Of a stretch of 32,978 nt of DNA, positions 8,237 through 15,550 are shown piece by piece. A model generated the notes under the pieces. It ran no database searches and was not told where the DNA came from. It saw only the letters and a list, made by a program, of their open reading frames with translations. Position 1 is the stretch's first letter, and each line of letters begins with the position of its first letter. The stretch is from Alphaproteobacteria bacterium (lineage in GTDB: Bacteria; Pseudomonadota; Alphaproteobacteria; JAEULC01): positions 1-32,978 of the forward strand of contig JAKLKW010000040.1 in NCBI GenBank assembly GCA_023150455.1, given 5' to 3'. The translations under genes and the position numbers were made by a program.

Positions 8237-9163
8237 TTACGATGCGGCGCCGAGCGCGGCGGCGGGCTCGACCAGACCGATCACGCGCCGGCAGAGCGCA
8301 TCGGCCTCGGCGCGGTCGAGCGCGTGCAGCGGAGGGCGCGTGTCGCGCCAGGCCGGATCGCGCTTCCGCGCGGCCGCCACCGCCTTGACCGCCGGGACGA
8401 AGGGACAGGACGCCACGGCGGCGATCAGCGCCTCGATGCGCTTGAGATGCACTGCCGCCGCCGCCGGATCGCGCGCGTCGGCAAGCGCACGCACCAGGGC
8501 GGGCGCGATGTTCGCCAGGCCGCAGATCGTTCCCGTCGCGCCCGCCGCCAGCGCCTGCGGCACGTGGTGCTCGGCGCCGGTCAGTATCTCGAGATCGCGA
8601 AAGCGCGCCAGAAGGGGCTCGGTGTGCCGCCAGTCCAGCGTGCTGTCCTTGATGCCGACGACAGTGTGCGGAAAATCGCGCCGCAGCCGGTCGATCGTGT
8701 CGAAGTCGAGCGCGACCGCGCTGTGCGACGGGATGGCGTAGAGGTAGAGCTTCAGGCGCGGATCGCCCGTGCGCTCGATCGCCTGCGCGAAGCAGCGATA
8801 GACACCCTCGCCGTCGACCTGCTTGAAGAAGAACGGCGGCAGCATCAGGGCGCCGGCGCAGCCGGCCTCGGTCGCCGCGCGGTTGAGCTCGGCCGCGTCC
8901 GGCAGCGCGGCCGAGCCCGTGCCCAGCAGCACGCGCCGCGCCGGGATGCCGGCGCCGAGCACCGCGTCCAGCGCGCGCCGGCGCTCGGCGACCGTGAAGG
9001 ACGGACCCTCGCCCGTCGTGCCGAATAGCGCGACGCCGTCGCAGCCGGCGTCGAACAGCCAGCGGCAATGCGCCGCCAGGCGGACGGCGTCGCAGCCTCC
9101 GTCGCCGCCAAGCGGCGTCAGCGTCGCCACCCAGACGCCGGAGACATTGCGCGGAGACGTCAT
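8237..9163 (-). CDS. Dihydrodipicolinate synthase/N-acetylneuraminate lyase (DapA) superfamily lyase
   Basis: This class I Schiff-base aldolase or dehydratase of the DapA superfamily has 308 residues. I chose ATG 9163 over GTG 9187 because GAAGGGAAG sits just before it. The substrate-carboxylate motif GTTGEG is at 48-53, the active-site Tyr142 lies in YAIPSHS and the Schiff-base Lys172 in GIKDST. The family makes or breaks C-C bonds next to a pyruvate unit, or dehydrates and deaminates 2-oxo acids. The segment around Tyr142 (YAIP) differs from housekeeping DapA (usually YNVP with a different following segment), so a catabolic subfamily such as KDG aldolase or a hydroxyproline-type deaminase is more likely than lysine biosynthesis. 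The winged-helix gene lies just upstream on the same strand, 34 bases away. The real substrate cannot be named. Confidence 0.85.
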   Translation of the reverse strand: MTSPRNVSGVWVATLTPLGGDGGCDAVRLAAHCRWLFDAGCDGVALFGTTGEGPSFTVAERRRALDAVLGAGIPARRVLLGTGSAALPDAAELNRAATEAGCAGALMLPPFFFKQVDGEGVYRCFAQAIERTGDPRLKLYLYAIPSHSAVALDFDTIDRLRRDFPHTVVGIKDSTLDWRHTEPLLARFRDLEILTGAEHHVPQALAAGATGTICGLANIAPALVRALADARDPAAAAVHLKRIEALIAAVASCPFVPAVKAVAAARKRDPAWRDTRPPLHALDRAEADALCRRVIGLVEPAAALGAAS

Positions 9164-9197
9164 CGGACTTCCCTTCGTCGCGGGCACGAGGGCGATA

Positions 9198-9542
9198 CTA
9201 GTAGCTCTGCACAGCGGATTTGACGATTTGAAATTCGGGCCTGCGTAGGATCGGCAGAGCTTCCGGCTTGACGAGCAGCTGAATGCTGCGGGCGACGCCT
9301 GGCTGGCGGCTGATCAAGCCGGCGCGCTCGAGCGTCAGCACCATCTGGTGGATCGAAGGTGGAGTGACGCGAAAATAGCCTTGCAGGTCTGCCTCGGCCG
9401 GTGATCGCCCGTTCAGCTGGATGTAGGCATAGATGAAGGCGAGGTACTGGCCCTGCTTGGGCGTGAAGCTGGGCGCAGGAATGGCGAGACACGGCCCCGG
9501 CATCTGATTCATCTGTTGTGCCCCCAACTTTTGGGGAGACAT
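9198..9542 (-). CDS. Small winged-helix (LexA/MarR-like) DNA-binding protein associated with an IS630 remnant
   Basis: This protein has at most 114 residues. The core from FTPKQGQYLAF to the RSIQLLV strand reads as a LexA N-domain-type winged helix: helix 1 KQGQYLAFIYAYIQ, a recognition-helix region VTPPSIHQMVLTLERAGLI, then the wing RQPGVARS. No LexA protease domain is present. I recall such stand-alone proteins beside IS630-type transposases, and a transposase stub starts divergently 3 bases away. The start is uncertain: ATG 9542 gives 114 residues, whereas ATG 9512 or 9503 would put a 15-base palindrome upstream of the gene instead of inside it. I slightly prefer 9512. The protein could regulate the element or the downstream DapA-like gene. 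Confidence 0.65.
   Translation of the reverse strand: MSPQKLGAQQMNQMPGPCLAIPAPSFTPKQGQYLAFIYAYIQLNGRSPAEADLQGYFRVTPPSIHQMVLTLERAGLISRQPGVARSIQLLVKPEALPILRRPEFQIVKSAVQSY
9522..9536. repeat. Perfect palindrome CCCCAA-N3-TTGGGG
   Basis: Six-base arms (9522-9527 and 9531-9536) flank CTT. The palindrome lies between the divergent winged-helix and transposase-stub reading frames if the winged-helix gene starts at 9512. It may be part of the insertion sequence's terminal region or an operator. Confidence 0.5.
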
Positions 9543-9544
9543 CG

Positions 9545-9661
9545 ATGAATCTACGGTACCGCGTCGAGCTACGCCAAGCGGAACGCGTCGAGCTTACGGC
9601 GCTACTGAACGGCGGCAAGCACGCCGCCCGCAAGTTGAAGCGAGCGCAAATCCTGGCAGCC
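9545..9661 (+). pseudogene. N-terminal stub of an IS630-family transposase
   Basis: From ATG 9545, 39 codons encode the characteristic beginning of one IS630 subgroup: a short leader ending in YRVEL, then GGKHAARKLKRAQILAA, the first helices of the helix-turn-helix domain. After ILAA the frame stays open to 9859 but no longer resembles a transposase, and no DDE domain follows. The element is therefore a truncated remnant, probably cut by a deletion or recombination near 9661. It is a different IS630 subgroup from the one at the right edge of the window, judged by the N-terminal sequence. Confidence 0.75.
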
Positions 9662-9984
9662 TTGGCCATGAGAAGCTCGGCGGTTTTCTGCAGGGAAACA
9701 ATGGGGATCACAGGGTTCATCCCGGTTGCCGCGCGGGGAGTCCATAGGGCTCGCCCATGGGAGCGCGCCACGGCGGCGGCGTCAATCACGGCGTTAATGC
9801 CACTACGTCCGCCAGCAAGGATCTCCTGCGGATGGACAGGGCGTCGGCGGTCTGCGTGAACTTGATCCGCGATGGTCGCGATAAGGCGATTGCATTGGGC
9901 GCGTGCGTCTTGGCGCGGCAGGCTTGAGGCGACCGTCGGCCCTGCCGCGACGGCAATCCGCGACAAGAGCACGCCGACACGATC
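9662..9984. other. Unassigned stretch after the transposase stub
   Basis: About 320 bases without a recognisable gene. Several frames are partly open. One - strand frame without stops reads through segments such as HPQEILAGGRSGINAV and TGMNPVIPIVSLQ, but I cannot match it to a family. Codon third positions are less GC-biased than in the neighbouring genes. I read it as decayed DNA next to an insertion scar; a gene remnant on the - strand is possible. Confidence 0.5.
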
Positions 9985-11118
9985 ATGAGCGCACATTCCC
10001 CATGGGAGCCCAGCGGCCGACCGACATTGATGCCGGTCGACCGCTTCCCTGCCAGCTATGCCGATGCGCGGGCGCGGTTCGTCGCGGCGGTGCGGGCCCA
10101 GGGCAGCGAGGCGATCGCCTACAAGAACGATCGTCGCGGGCCGGCCGGCGAGGAATTGGCCACGGACGTCGCGTGGTTCGGCCCAAGGGATGCGCCGCGC
10201 GTGCTGGTGATCGTCTCGGGCACGCACGGAGTCGAGGGCGCCTGCGGCTCGGCGGCGCAGCTCGACTGGTGCCTCGACAGCGGGCCGCAACGGCTGCTGC
10301 CGGAAACCGCGGCCTGTCTGGTGCACGCGATCAATCCCCATGGGTTTGCCTGGCTGCGGCGCGTGACCGAAGAGGGTGTCGACCTGAACCGGAACTTCGT
10401 CGACTTCGCTGCGCCGCTGCCGGAAAACCCGGAATACGACGCCCTGGCCGACGCCATCGTTCCCAGGTCGCTGGACGGTTCGAGCCTGGAGGCCGCCGAG
10501 CGCAGGATCGCCGCGTTTCGGGCCGAGCATGGAGAAGCCGCCTTTCGCAGGGCGCGCACCCGTGGCCAGTACCGCCATCCGACCGGAATGTTCTTCGGCG
10601 GTCAGGCGCCAACCTGGGCGCGCCGCACCTTGGAAGCGATCGTCCGCGACTTCAGGCTTGCGGACCGCCGGATCGTGGCGGTCATCGACGTCCACAGCGG
10701 CCTGGGCCCCTATGGCTATGGCGAGCCGATCGGCAAGAACCCGCCGGGAACCGAAGGCGCCGCCCTGGCGCGGCGATGGTATGGCCCGTCGCTGACGCAA
10801 CCAGCCGCCGGCACATCGACGACCACGCTGGTCAGCGGCGGCGCCTCGGACGGATGGTTCCGCGCCGCGGGCGATCGGGTGATATACGTCGCCCCGGAAT
10901 TCGGCACGCTTGGGCCGGAGTCCGGCCGCATCGCGCTGCGCGCCGACCACTGGCTGCACGCCTGGGGTCGCGTGGATTGGGCCGACGACGAAACCCGTAC
11001 GATCAAGGCGGCGATCAAGACGCACTACGATCCGGTCGACCCCGGCTGGCGCGAGATGGTGCTGTTCAGGATGCGCCAGATCATCGGCCAGGCGCTGGTT
11101 GGCCTGGCACAGGCATAG
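9985..11118 (+). CDS. DUF2817 family M14-like zinc hydrolase
   Basis: This 377-residue protein is of the DUF2817 type, related to M14 zinc carboxypeptidases and succinylglutamate desuccinylase/aspartoacylase-like enzymes. The zinc site is His81 and Glu84 in SGTHGVEG, with the third ligand His237 in IDVHSGLG. Substrate-binding residues include the DLNRNF segment and an NPHG motif. The putative catalytic Glu305 is in APEFGT. There is no signal peptide, so it is probably cytoplasmic. By fold the reaction should be removal of an acyl or aminoacyl group from an amino-acid-like substrate, which would fit a role in liberating substrate for the downstream enzymes; this is inference. The start at 9985 lacks a convincing Shine-Dalgarno and the next in-frame ATG is at codon 16. 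The gene ends only 8 bases from the stop of the convergent LysR gene. Confidence 0.8.
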   Translation: MSAHSPWEPSGRPTLMPVDRFPASYADARARFVAAVRAQGSEAIAYKNDRRGPAGEELATDVAWFGPRDAPRVLVIVSGTHGVEGACGSAAQLDWCLDSGPQRLLPETAACLVHAINPHGFAWLRRVTEEGVDLNRNFVDFAAPLPENPEYDALADAIVPRSLDGSSLEAAERRIAAFRAEHGEAAFRRARTRGQYRHPTGMFFGGQAPTWARRTLEAIVRDFRLADRRIVAVIDVHSGLGPYGYGEPIGKNPPGTEGAALARRWYGPSLTQPAAGTSTTTLVSGGASDGWFRAAGDRVIYVAPEFGTLGPESGRIALRADHWLHAWGRVDWADDETRTIKAAIKTHYDPVDPGWREMVLFRMRQIIGQALVGLAQA

Positions 11119-11126
11119 TCCGCCGA

Positions 11127-12074
11127 TCAGGCGCTGCGCCGCGCGGCGGCCTCGATCCGCGATTGCGACCAGCCGGTTTCCCGGTCGAACGCCTGTATCA
11201 GTTCTTCCAATGCCTTTTTGGTCTGCAGCATTGCGCGCGTCACCGGCCGCTGGTTCGACCAGGCGATGACCAGCGTCCGGCGCAGGCTCGGGTCGGGAAT
11301 CACGCAAGTCCTCAAGCGTCCGGCCTGCATCTCCTTGTGGGTCGCAAGGTAAGGCAGGACCGTATAGGCCAGCTCGGACGCCACGAGGTCGGTGATCGTC
11401 GACAGCGTGTTGATGTAGAAGGCGATGTTCAGCGTGCGGCCCGCCTTGTTCACGACATCCTGCGCCAGGGCGGTGATCGTGTTCGGCTGGGACGGCAGGA
11501 CCAGGGGATAGTCGGCCAGATCGGCGGCGGTCTTCAGCACCTTCGGCAGCTTGGCATCGCCCGCCGGCCCCACCAGCAGCAGGTCCTCCTCGAGGACGGG
11601 ATCGAACACGATCAGCTTCGTCGACTGCGGGTTGTGCAGCATGGCCAGATCGATCTGCCCGCCAAGCAGCCATTCCTGCAGGCTGATGCTGAGGCTTTCC
11701 TTCAGCACAACGTTGATGCCGGCATGCTCGGCGCGCAGGCGTTTCACCAGCGGCGCGCCGAACGTGCTGCAAAGCGACGGCGTCAGGCCGACCGTGACCG
11801 TGCCGCTGACGCGGTCGGCCTGATCGATCGTTGCCTGGCGCGCCTGCTCGACCTGCTGAAGGATGGCGCGCGCATGTTCGTGCAGGGTCGCGCCAGCCTG
11901 GGTCGGCACCACGCCGCTGGTATGGCGGATCAGCAGTTGAACGCCAAGCTCCTCCTCTAGGTTGCGGACCTGATGGCTAAGCGCCGGCTGGGCGATCCGC
12001 AGGATGGCCGCGGCCTTGCCGAAGCTGCCGAGCTCGACGATATGGGCGAAGTAGCGAAGCTGCCGGAAATCCAT
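11127..12074 (-). CDS. LysR-family transcriptional regulator 1
   Basis: This 315-residue LTTR has its winged helix-turn-helix at about residues 2-60 (MDFRQLRYFAHIVELGSFGK, then AQPALSHQVRNLEEELGVQL). A linker helix and a two-lobed periplasmic-binding-protein-like effector domain (about 90-300) follow. The effector domain carries typical segments such as VTVGLTPSL and VGPAGDAKL. The AGAGGG sequence before the ATG supports the start. It is the last gene of the - strand series DAO flavoprotein, TPP enzyme 1, LysR, 106 bases after TPP enzyme 1. It is a good candidate to control the divergent promoter region near 15.2 kb and sense a substrate or intermediate. The effector is unknown. Confidence 0.92.
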   Translation of the reverse strand: MDFRQLRYFAHIVELGSFGKAAAILRIAQPALSHQVRNLEEELGVQLLIRHTSGVVPTQAGATLHEHARAILQQVEQARQATIDQADRVSGTVTVGLTPSLCSTFGAPLVKRLRAEHAGINVVLKESLSISLQEWLLGGQIDLAMLHNPQSTKLIVFDPVLEEDLLLVGPAGDAKLPKVLKTAADLADYPLVLPSQPNTITALAQDVVNKAGRTLNIAFYINTLSTITDLVASELAYTVLPYLATHKEMQAGRLRTCVIPDPSLRRTLVIAWSNQRPVTRAMLQTKKALEELIQAFDRETGWSQSRIEAAARRSA

Positions 12075-12180
12075 GGAAGCTGCCCTCTAGGCGCCGACGA
12101 TTAGCCCCAGAACCAGACTAGCATGACCGGACGGCGATCCATCCGGTCAAGCGCCGCGACCGATAGGCGTGGCATCGCGC

Positions 12181-13866
12181 CTAGCGCGCCGCACGCTCGG
12201 CCGCATCGCGCAGCGCCGTCAAGGTCGTGCGCGTCGTGATCGCCTCCGGATCGTAGCGGATGTCGATCACGGTCAGCTTGTTGGCGCGCAACCCTTCCAG
12301 AACGACCGGCAGGAACTCGTCGGTGCGCGTGACGACCTTGCCCTCGGCGCCGAAGGATCGGGCAAAGGCCGCGAAATCCGGGTTCACCAGCCGCGTGCCG
12401 GGATAGCGCCTGGGATAGGCCTTCTCCTGGTACATCCGAATGGTGCCGTACATCGAGTTGTTGAAAACCAGCACCACGAACCCGAGCTGGTACTGAACGG
12501 CGGTGGCAAGCTCGGCGGCTGACATCATGAAGCCGCCGTCGCCTGCGAAACAGAGCACCGGCCGCTCGGGGTGGACCAGCTTGGCCGTGATCGCCGCCGG
12601 CACGCCGTAACCCATCGCGCCATTGGCCGGGCCCAGCAGGCTGCGGAACGTGGAGAACTGGAAGAAGCGGTTTAGCCAGCCGGCGAAGTTGCCGCCGTCG
12701 CTGGTGACCAGGATGTCGTCGGGCGCCCAGTCGCTGAGTTCGGCCACGGCGCGGCCAAGGTCGAGGGATCCCGGGCAAGGCCCCGGGACGCGACCGCGCT
12801 CGTAGACCTGGCGCAGCCCTTCGCTCCATTCGAGCCAGGCGGGAGCATCGACCGGCTCCATCGCGGCTGCGGCCTGGGCGAACTCGGCCATGCCCGCGGC
12901 GATTAGCAGCTCGCCCTGGTACACCTTGCCCAGCTCGTTGGGATCGGGATGCACGTGAATCAGCCGCTGCGTCGGGCATGGCGGCGTCAGCAATGTGTAG
13001 CCTTGCGTCGGCAGTTCGCTGAGCCGGTCACCGACGGCCAGGATCACGTCGGCCTGCTTGACCTTTTCCGCGAGCGTCGGATCGACGGCCAGGCTGAGAT
13101 CCCCGGCATAGCTGACATGGCGGTTGTCCAGCAGATCCTGGCACCGGAACGACGCGCACGCCGGCAGGCGGTTGCGTTCCAGGAAGCTGCGGAAATCCTC
13201 GACCGCCCGCTTCGACCACCCGCCGCCGCCGACGATCGCCAGCGGCCGCTTCGCGCGTTCGAGAATCTGCCGCAGCCGCGCGATCTGGCCGGGGTGCGGG
13301 CTTGGCCGCACGGTCTGGTACGCCGCCACGTCGGCAGCCCGGCGGCGTTCGACCAGCATGTCCTCCGGCAGACCGAGCACCACGGGACCGCAGCGGCCGG
13401 CGACTGCGGTATGGAACGCGTGGCTTACCAGTTCGGGTATCCGCGCAACGTCGGTGATGTCGGCCGCCCATTTCGCGGTGTGCGCGAACATGCCCTTGGT
13501 CGAGATTTCCTGCAGCGCCTCGCGCTCGACGACGCCGCGTTCGACCTGGCCGATGAAGAGGATCAACGGCGACGCATCCTGCGATGCCGTGTGCACGCCG
13601 ATCGAACCGTGATTTGCGCCCGGGCCGCGCGTGACGAAGCAGACGCCGGGCCGGCCGGTCAGCTTGCCATAGGCCTCGGCCATGGTGCAGGCGGCCGCCT
13701 CGTGCCGGCAGGTGATCAGCTGGATGCTGTCCGCCGCGTCGTGGAGCGCGTCCAGCGCGCCGAGAAAGGATTCGCCGGGAATGCAGAACACCAGATCGAC
13801 ACCGTGCCTGACCAGCTGGTCGACCAGCACCTGGCCTCCGGTGCGTTCGGTTGGTTCGTTGGACAA
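12181..13866 (-). CDS. Thiamine-diphosphate enzyme 1, acetolactate-synthase-like
   Basis: This 561-residue protein has the three-domain layout of the acetolactate synthase/benzoylformate decarboxylase group: Pyr domain (1-180), central domain (about 190-330) and PP domain (about 360-545). The conserved catalytic glutamate is Glu56 in CRHEAAA. The cofactor motif is Gly442-Asp443-Gly444, with Asn469-Asn470 24 residues later in VFNNSMYG. The start is TTG at 13866, five bases after a perfect AGGAGG, and the N-terminus (GQVLVDQLVRHGVDLVFCIPGES) is complete. No regulatory small subunit (ilvN) is nearby, and the company is catabolic, so I expect a 2-oxo-acid decarboxylase or carboligase rather than housekeeping acetolactate synthase. 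It lies 75 bases downstream of the DAO flavoprotein gene, whose 2-oxo-acid product it could use. Confidence 0.88.
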   Translation of the reverse strand: MSNEPTERTGGQVLVDQLVRHGVDLVFCIPGESFLGALDALHDAADSIQLITCRHEAAACTMAEAYGKLTGRPGVCFVTRGPGANHGSIGVHTASQDASPLILFIGQVERGVVEREALQEISTKGMFAHTAKWAADITDVARIPELVSHAFHTAVAGRCGPVVLGLPEDMLVERRRAADVAAYQTVRPSPHPGQIARLRQILERAKRPLAIVGGGGWSKRAVEDFRSFLERNRLPACASFRCQDLLDNRHVSYAGDLSLAVDPTLAEKVKQADVILAVGDRLSELPTQGYTLLTPPCPTQRLIHVHPDPNELGKVYQGELLIAAGMAEFAQAAAAMEPVDAPAWLEWSEGLRQVYERGRVPGPCPGSLDLGRAVAELSDWAPDDILVTSDGGNFAGWLNRFFQFSTFRSLLGPANGAMGYGVPAAITAKLVHPERPVLCFAGDGGFMMSAAELATAVQYQLGFVVLVFNNSMYGTIRMYQEKAYPRRYPGTRLVNPDFAAFARSFGAEGKVVTRTDEFLPVVLEGLRANKLTVIDIRYDPEAITTRTTLTALRDAAERAAR

Positions 13867-13941
13867 TCCGGCCTCCTTCGCTTTGCGTTTGAACGACGAC
13901 TACATGTGGCGTTGTCCGCCGGGAGGACAAGCGCAATGACG

Positions 13942-15174
13942 TTATGCCTGCAAGCTCGCATCCGCGTTGGCCGGCAGGCCGAAACGGTCGGGGTCCATCG
14001 CACCGATGTCCAGCGGCGGGTCGCGCCCGTTGGCCAGGGCGGCGATGATCCGGCCGGTAATCGGCGCCATGGTGATTCCGTCGCCTTCATGACCGGTTGC
14101 CACCAGCAGGTTGGCGACGATCCTGCTGCGGCCCAACAACGGCTTCTTGTCCGGCACGAACGGGCGCAGCCCGGCGAAGCCGCGCAACACCGACAGTCCG
14201 TCCAGCCCGGGCACGCGCGCCGCGCCCTCGCGCAGGATTAGCGCCACGTCCCGCAGCGGCGCGGAGCGATCGAACCCGGAAAACGTGCGCGTGCTGCCGA
14301 CAATATGTTGCCCCGACCGCGTGCGATCGAGGACGAACCCGTATCCCAGCTTCACCAGGGGATCGCTCGACCGCGCGGCGGCGTCGGGATCGGCCTTTGC
14401 GGTCAGGTAACGTGCGGAAACCAGGAACCGTCGCGCAACCGGCGCCGACCGTTCGGTCACCACCAGGATTCCCCGGCGCGGCACCACGGGCAGGTTTACC
14501 CCGGCCATCATGCCGAGGGCCTTGGACCAGACTCCGGCGCAGAATACATACTGCTCGGCCACGACCTTCAGCTCGGCGGTCTCGATGGCGACGATACGGT
14601 CGCCGGCGCGCTCGACGCCCAGCGGCGCTGTGTTCCACCACGCGCTCGCACCGTGGCGCCTGGCTCCTTCCACCAGCGCCAGGTTCATGCGGTAGGGACT
14701 GACATGCGCCTCGATCGCGCAGGAAGCGGCGCCGGCGATCGTCGGGGCGAGGCCTGGCTCGGCTTCGCGTGCTGCTTGCCGGCCGAGCATCTCGACTTCG
14801 ACGCCGCTGGCGCGCAACGCCGCGACATGCGCCTCGATCGCCGGCAGGTCGGCGGACTCTTCGATCACCAGCATCCCGCCATGCGCCTCGTACTCGACGT
14901 CGATGCCCAGCGCCGCAACGACTTCGGGATAGACGCGCTTGCTTTCCAGCGCCAGCGACATGGCCAGGCCCGGCGTCTTGGTCGACACCGATACGTAGCC
15001 GTCGCAAGCGCCAGAGGATCCCGATGTCGGCGCACGCGCGTCGAGCAGGGCGACGCGGCAACCGAGCCGCGCCAGTTCGAACGCGCAGGCGGCGCCGATG
15101 ATTCCGGCGCCGAGGATCGCCACTTCGGTCTTGACCAGCGTACGCGTCACGCGAAGACTGCTTCTTCCTGCCAT
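13942..15174 (-). CDS. DAO-family FAD-dependent amino-acid oxidoreductase (possible beta subunit)
   Basis: This protein has about 410 residues from ATG 15174. ATG 15180 and GTG 15150 are alternative starts and no strong Shine-Dalgarno decides between them. The FAD dinucleotide motif is VAILGAGIIGAA near the N-terminus, followed by ARAPTSGSSGA where the family binds the FAD pyrophosphate. The C-terminal family signature is GHEGDGITMAPITG. DAO-family flavoproteins oxidise amino or imino acids such as D-amino acids, glycine, sarcosine, proline derivatives or opines. The divergently encoded small [2Fe-2S] protein and FAD/[2Fe-2S] protein are the usual partners of HcnC/OoxB/D-hydroxyproline-dehydrogenase-type DAO subunits. 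I infer a heterotrimeric dehydrogenase split across two divergent operons. The exact substrate is open. Confidence 0.85.
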   Translation of the reverse strand: MAGRSSLRVTRTLVKTEVAILGAGIIGAACAFELARLGCRVALLDARAPTSGSSGACDGYVSVSTKTPGLAMSLALESKRVYPEVVAALGIDVEYEAHGGMLVIEESADLPAIEAHVAALRASGVEVEMLGRQAAREAEPGLAPTIAGAASCAIEAHVSPYRMNLALVEGARRHGASAWWNTAPLGVERAGDRIVAIETAELKVVAEQYVFCAGVWSKALGMMAGVNLPVVPRRGILVVTERSAPVARRFLVSARYLTAKADPDAAARSSDPLVKLGYGFVLDRTRSGQHIVGSTRTFSGFDRSAPLRDVALILREGAARVPGLDGLSVLRGFAGLRPFVPDKKPLLGRSRIVANLLVATGHEGDGITMAPITGRIIAALANGRDPPLDIGAMDPDRFGLPANADASLQA

Positions 15175-15180
15175 CCGCAT

Positions 15181-15262
15181 TCTTGGGCCGTGACGATACT
15201 GGTCTATCCTTGTTCGACCGCGATCCAATAACAATTGCGTATCTGTCCGATAAGAGAATGCA
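15181..15262. promoter_or_regulatory. Divergent promoter/operator region
   Basis: This AT-rich gap lies between the divergent DAO and [2Fe-2S] genes. For the + strand, TTGGGC (15183-15188), a 16-base spacer and TATCCT (15205-15210) form a possible sigma70 promoter about 50 bases before ATG 15263. Two dyads are visible: TTGTT-N15-AACAA (15210-15234) and CAAT-AACA-ATTG (15226-15237). They could bind LysR regulator 1, but neither is a textbook LysR box. Confidence 0.4.
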
Positions 15263-15550
15263 ATGACGCATCCAACGCCCTACTACCGCCGCCTTGCCGC
15301 GACACCCGAGATCGAGATCGTGCTGGACGGCACGAGCCTGCGCGTGCCTGCGGATGCGCCCGTCCTGCCGTCGCTGATGGCGCTTGGGATCGAAGCATGG
15401 TCCGGGAGGAACCGGCAGGCGCAGCCGCTATGCCTGATGGGCGCCTGCTTTCAATGCACGGCAGTCGTCGACGGTCGCCCGGGTCAGCGGCTTTGCCGCA
15501 CGCCCGCCAGACAGGGAATGTCGATCGGCAGCGAGCAGGCGGATGGCTGA
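15263..15550 (+). CDS. Small [2Fe-2S] protein, gamma subunit of an FAD-dependent amino-acid/opine dehydrogenase
   Basis: This 95-residue protein is of the (2Fe-2S)-binding HcnA/sarcosine-oxidase-alpha N-terminal type. The cluster ligands are Cys57, Cys62, Cys65 and Cys78 (CLMGACFQC, then RLCR), the ferredoxin-fold plant-type spacing C-x4-C-x2-C-x12-C. It carries electrons between flavins in the complex. It starts at ATG 15263 after AAGAGA. It overlaps the next gene by 8 bases (ATGGCTGA), so the two are translationally coupled. The small size is normal for the subunit and shows that it is not fused to the large FAD subunit here. The partner DAO subunit is divergent, on the other strand. Confidence 0.88.
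   Translation: MTHPTPYYRRLAATPEIEIVLDGTSLRVPADAPVLPSLMALGIEAWSGRNRQAQPLCLMGACFQCTAVVDGRPGQRLCRTPARQGMSIGSEQADG

Noticed and set aside
9160..11772. 870-codon - strand frame across the DUF2817 and LysR genes
   Set aside because: It spans several real genes in other frames and shows no domain; only the 9662-9984 part is kept as an unexplained remnant.
12181..13866. Housekeeping acetolactate synthase large subunit (ilvB)
   Set aside because: No ilvN or ilvC follows; neighbours are an amino-acid oxidoreductase and a LysR gene, so I left it as an unassigned TPP enzyme.
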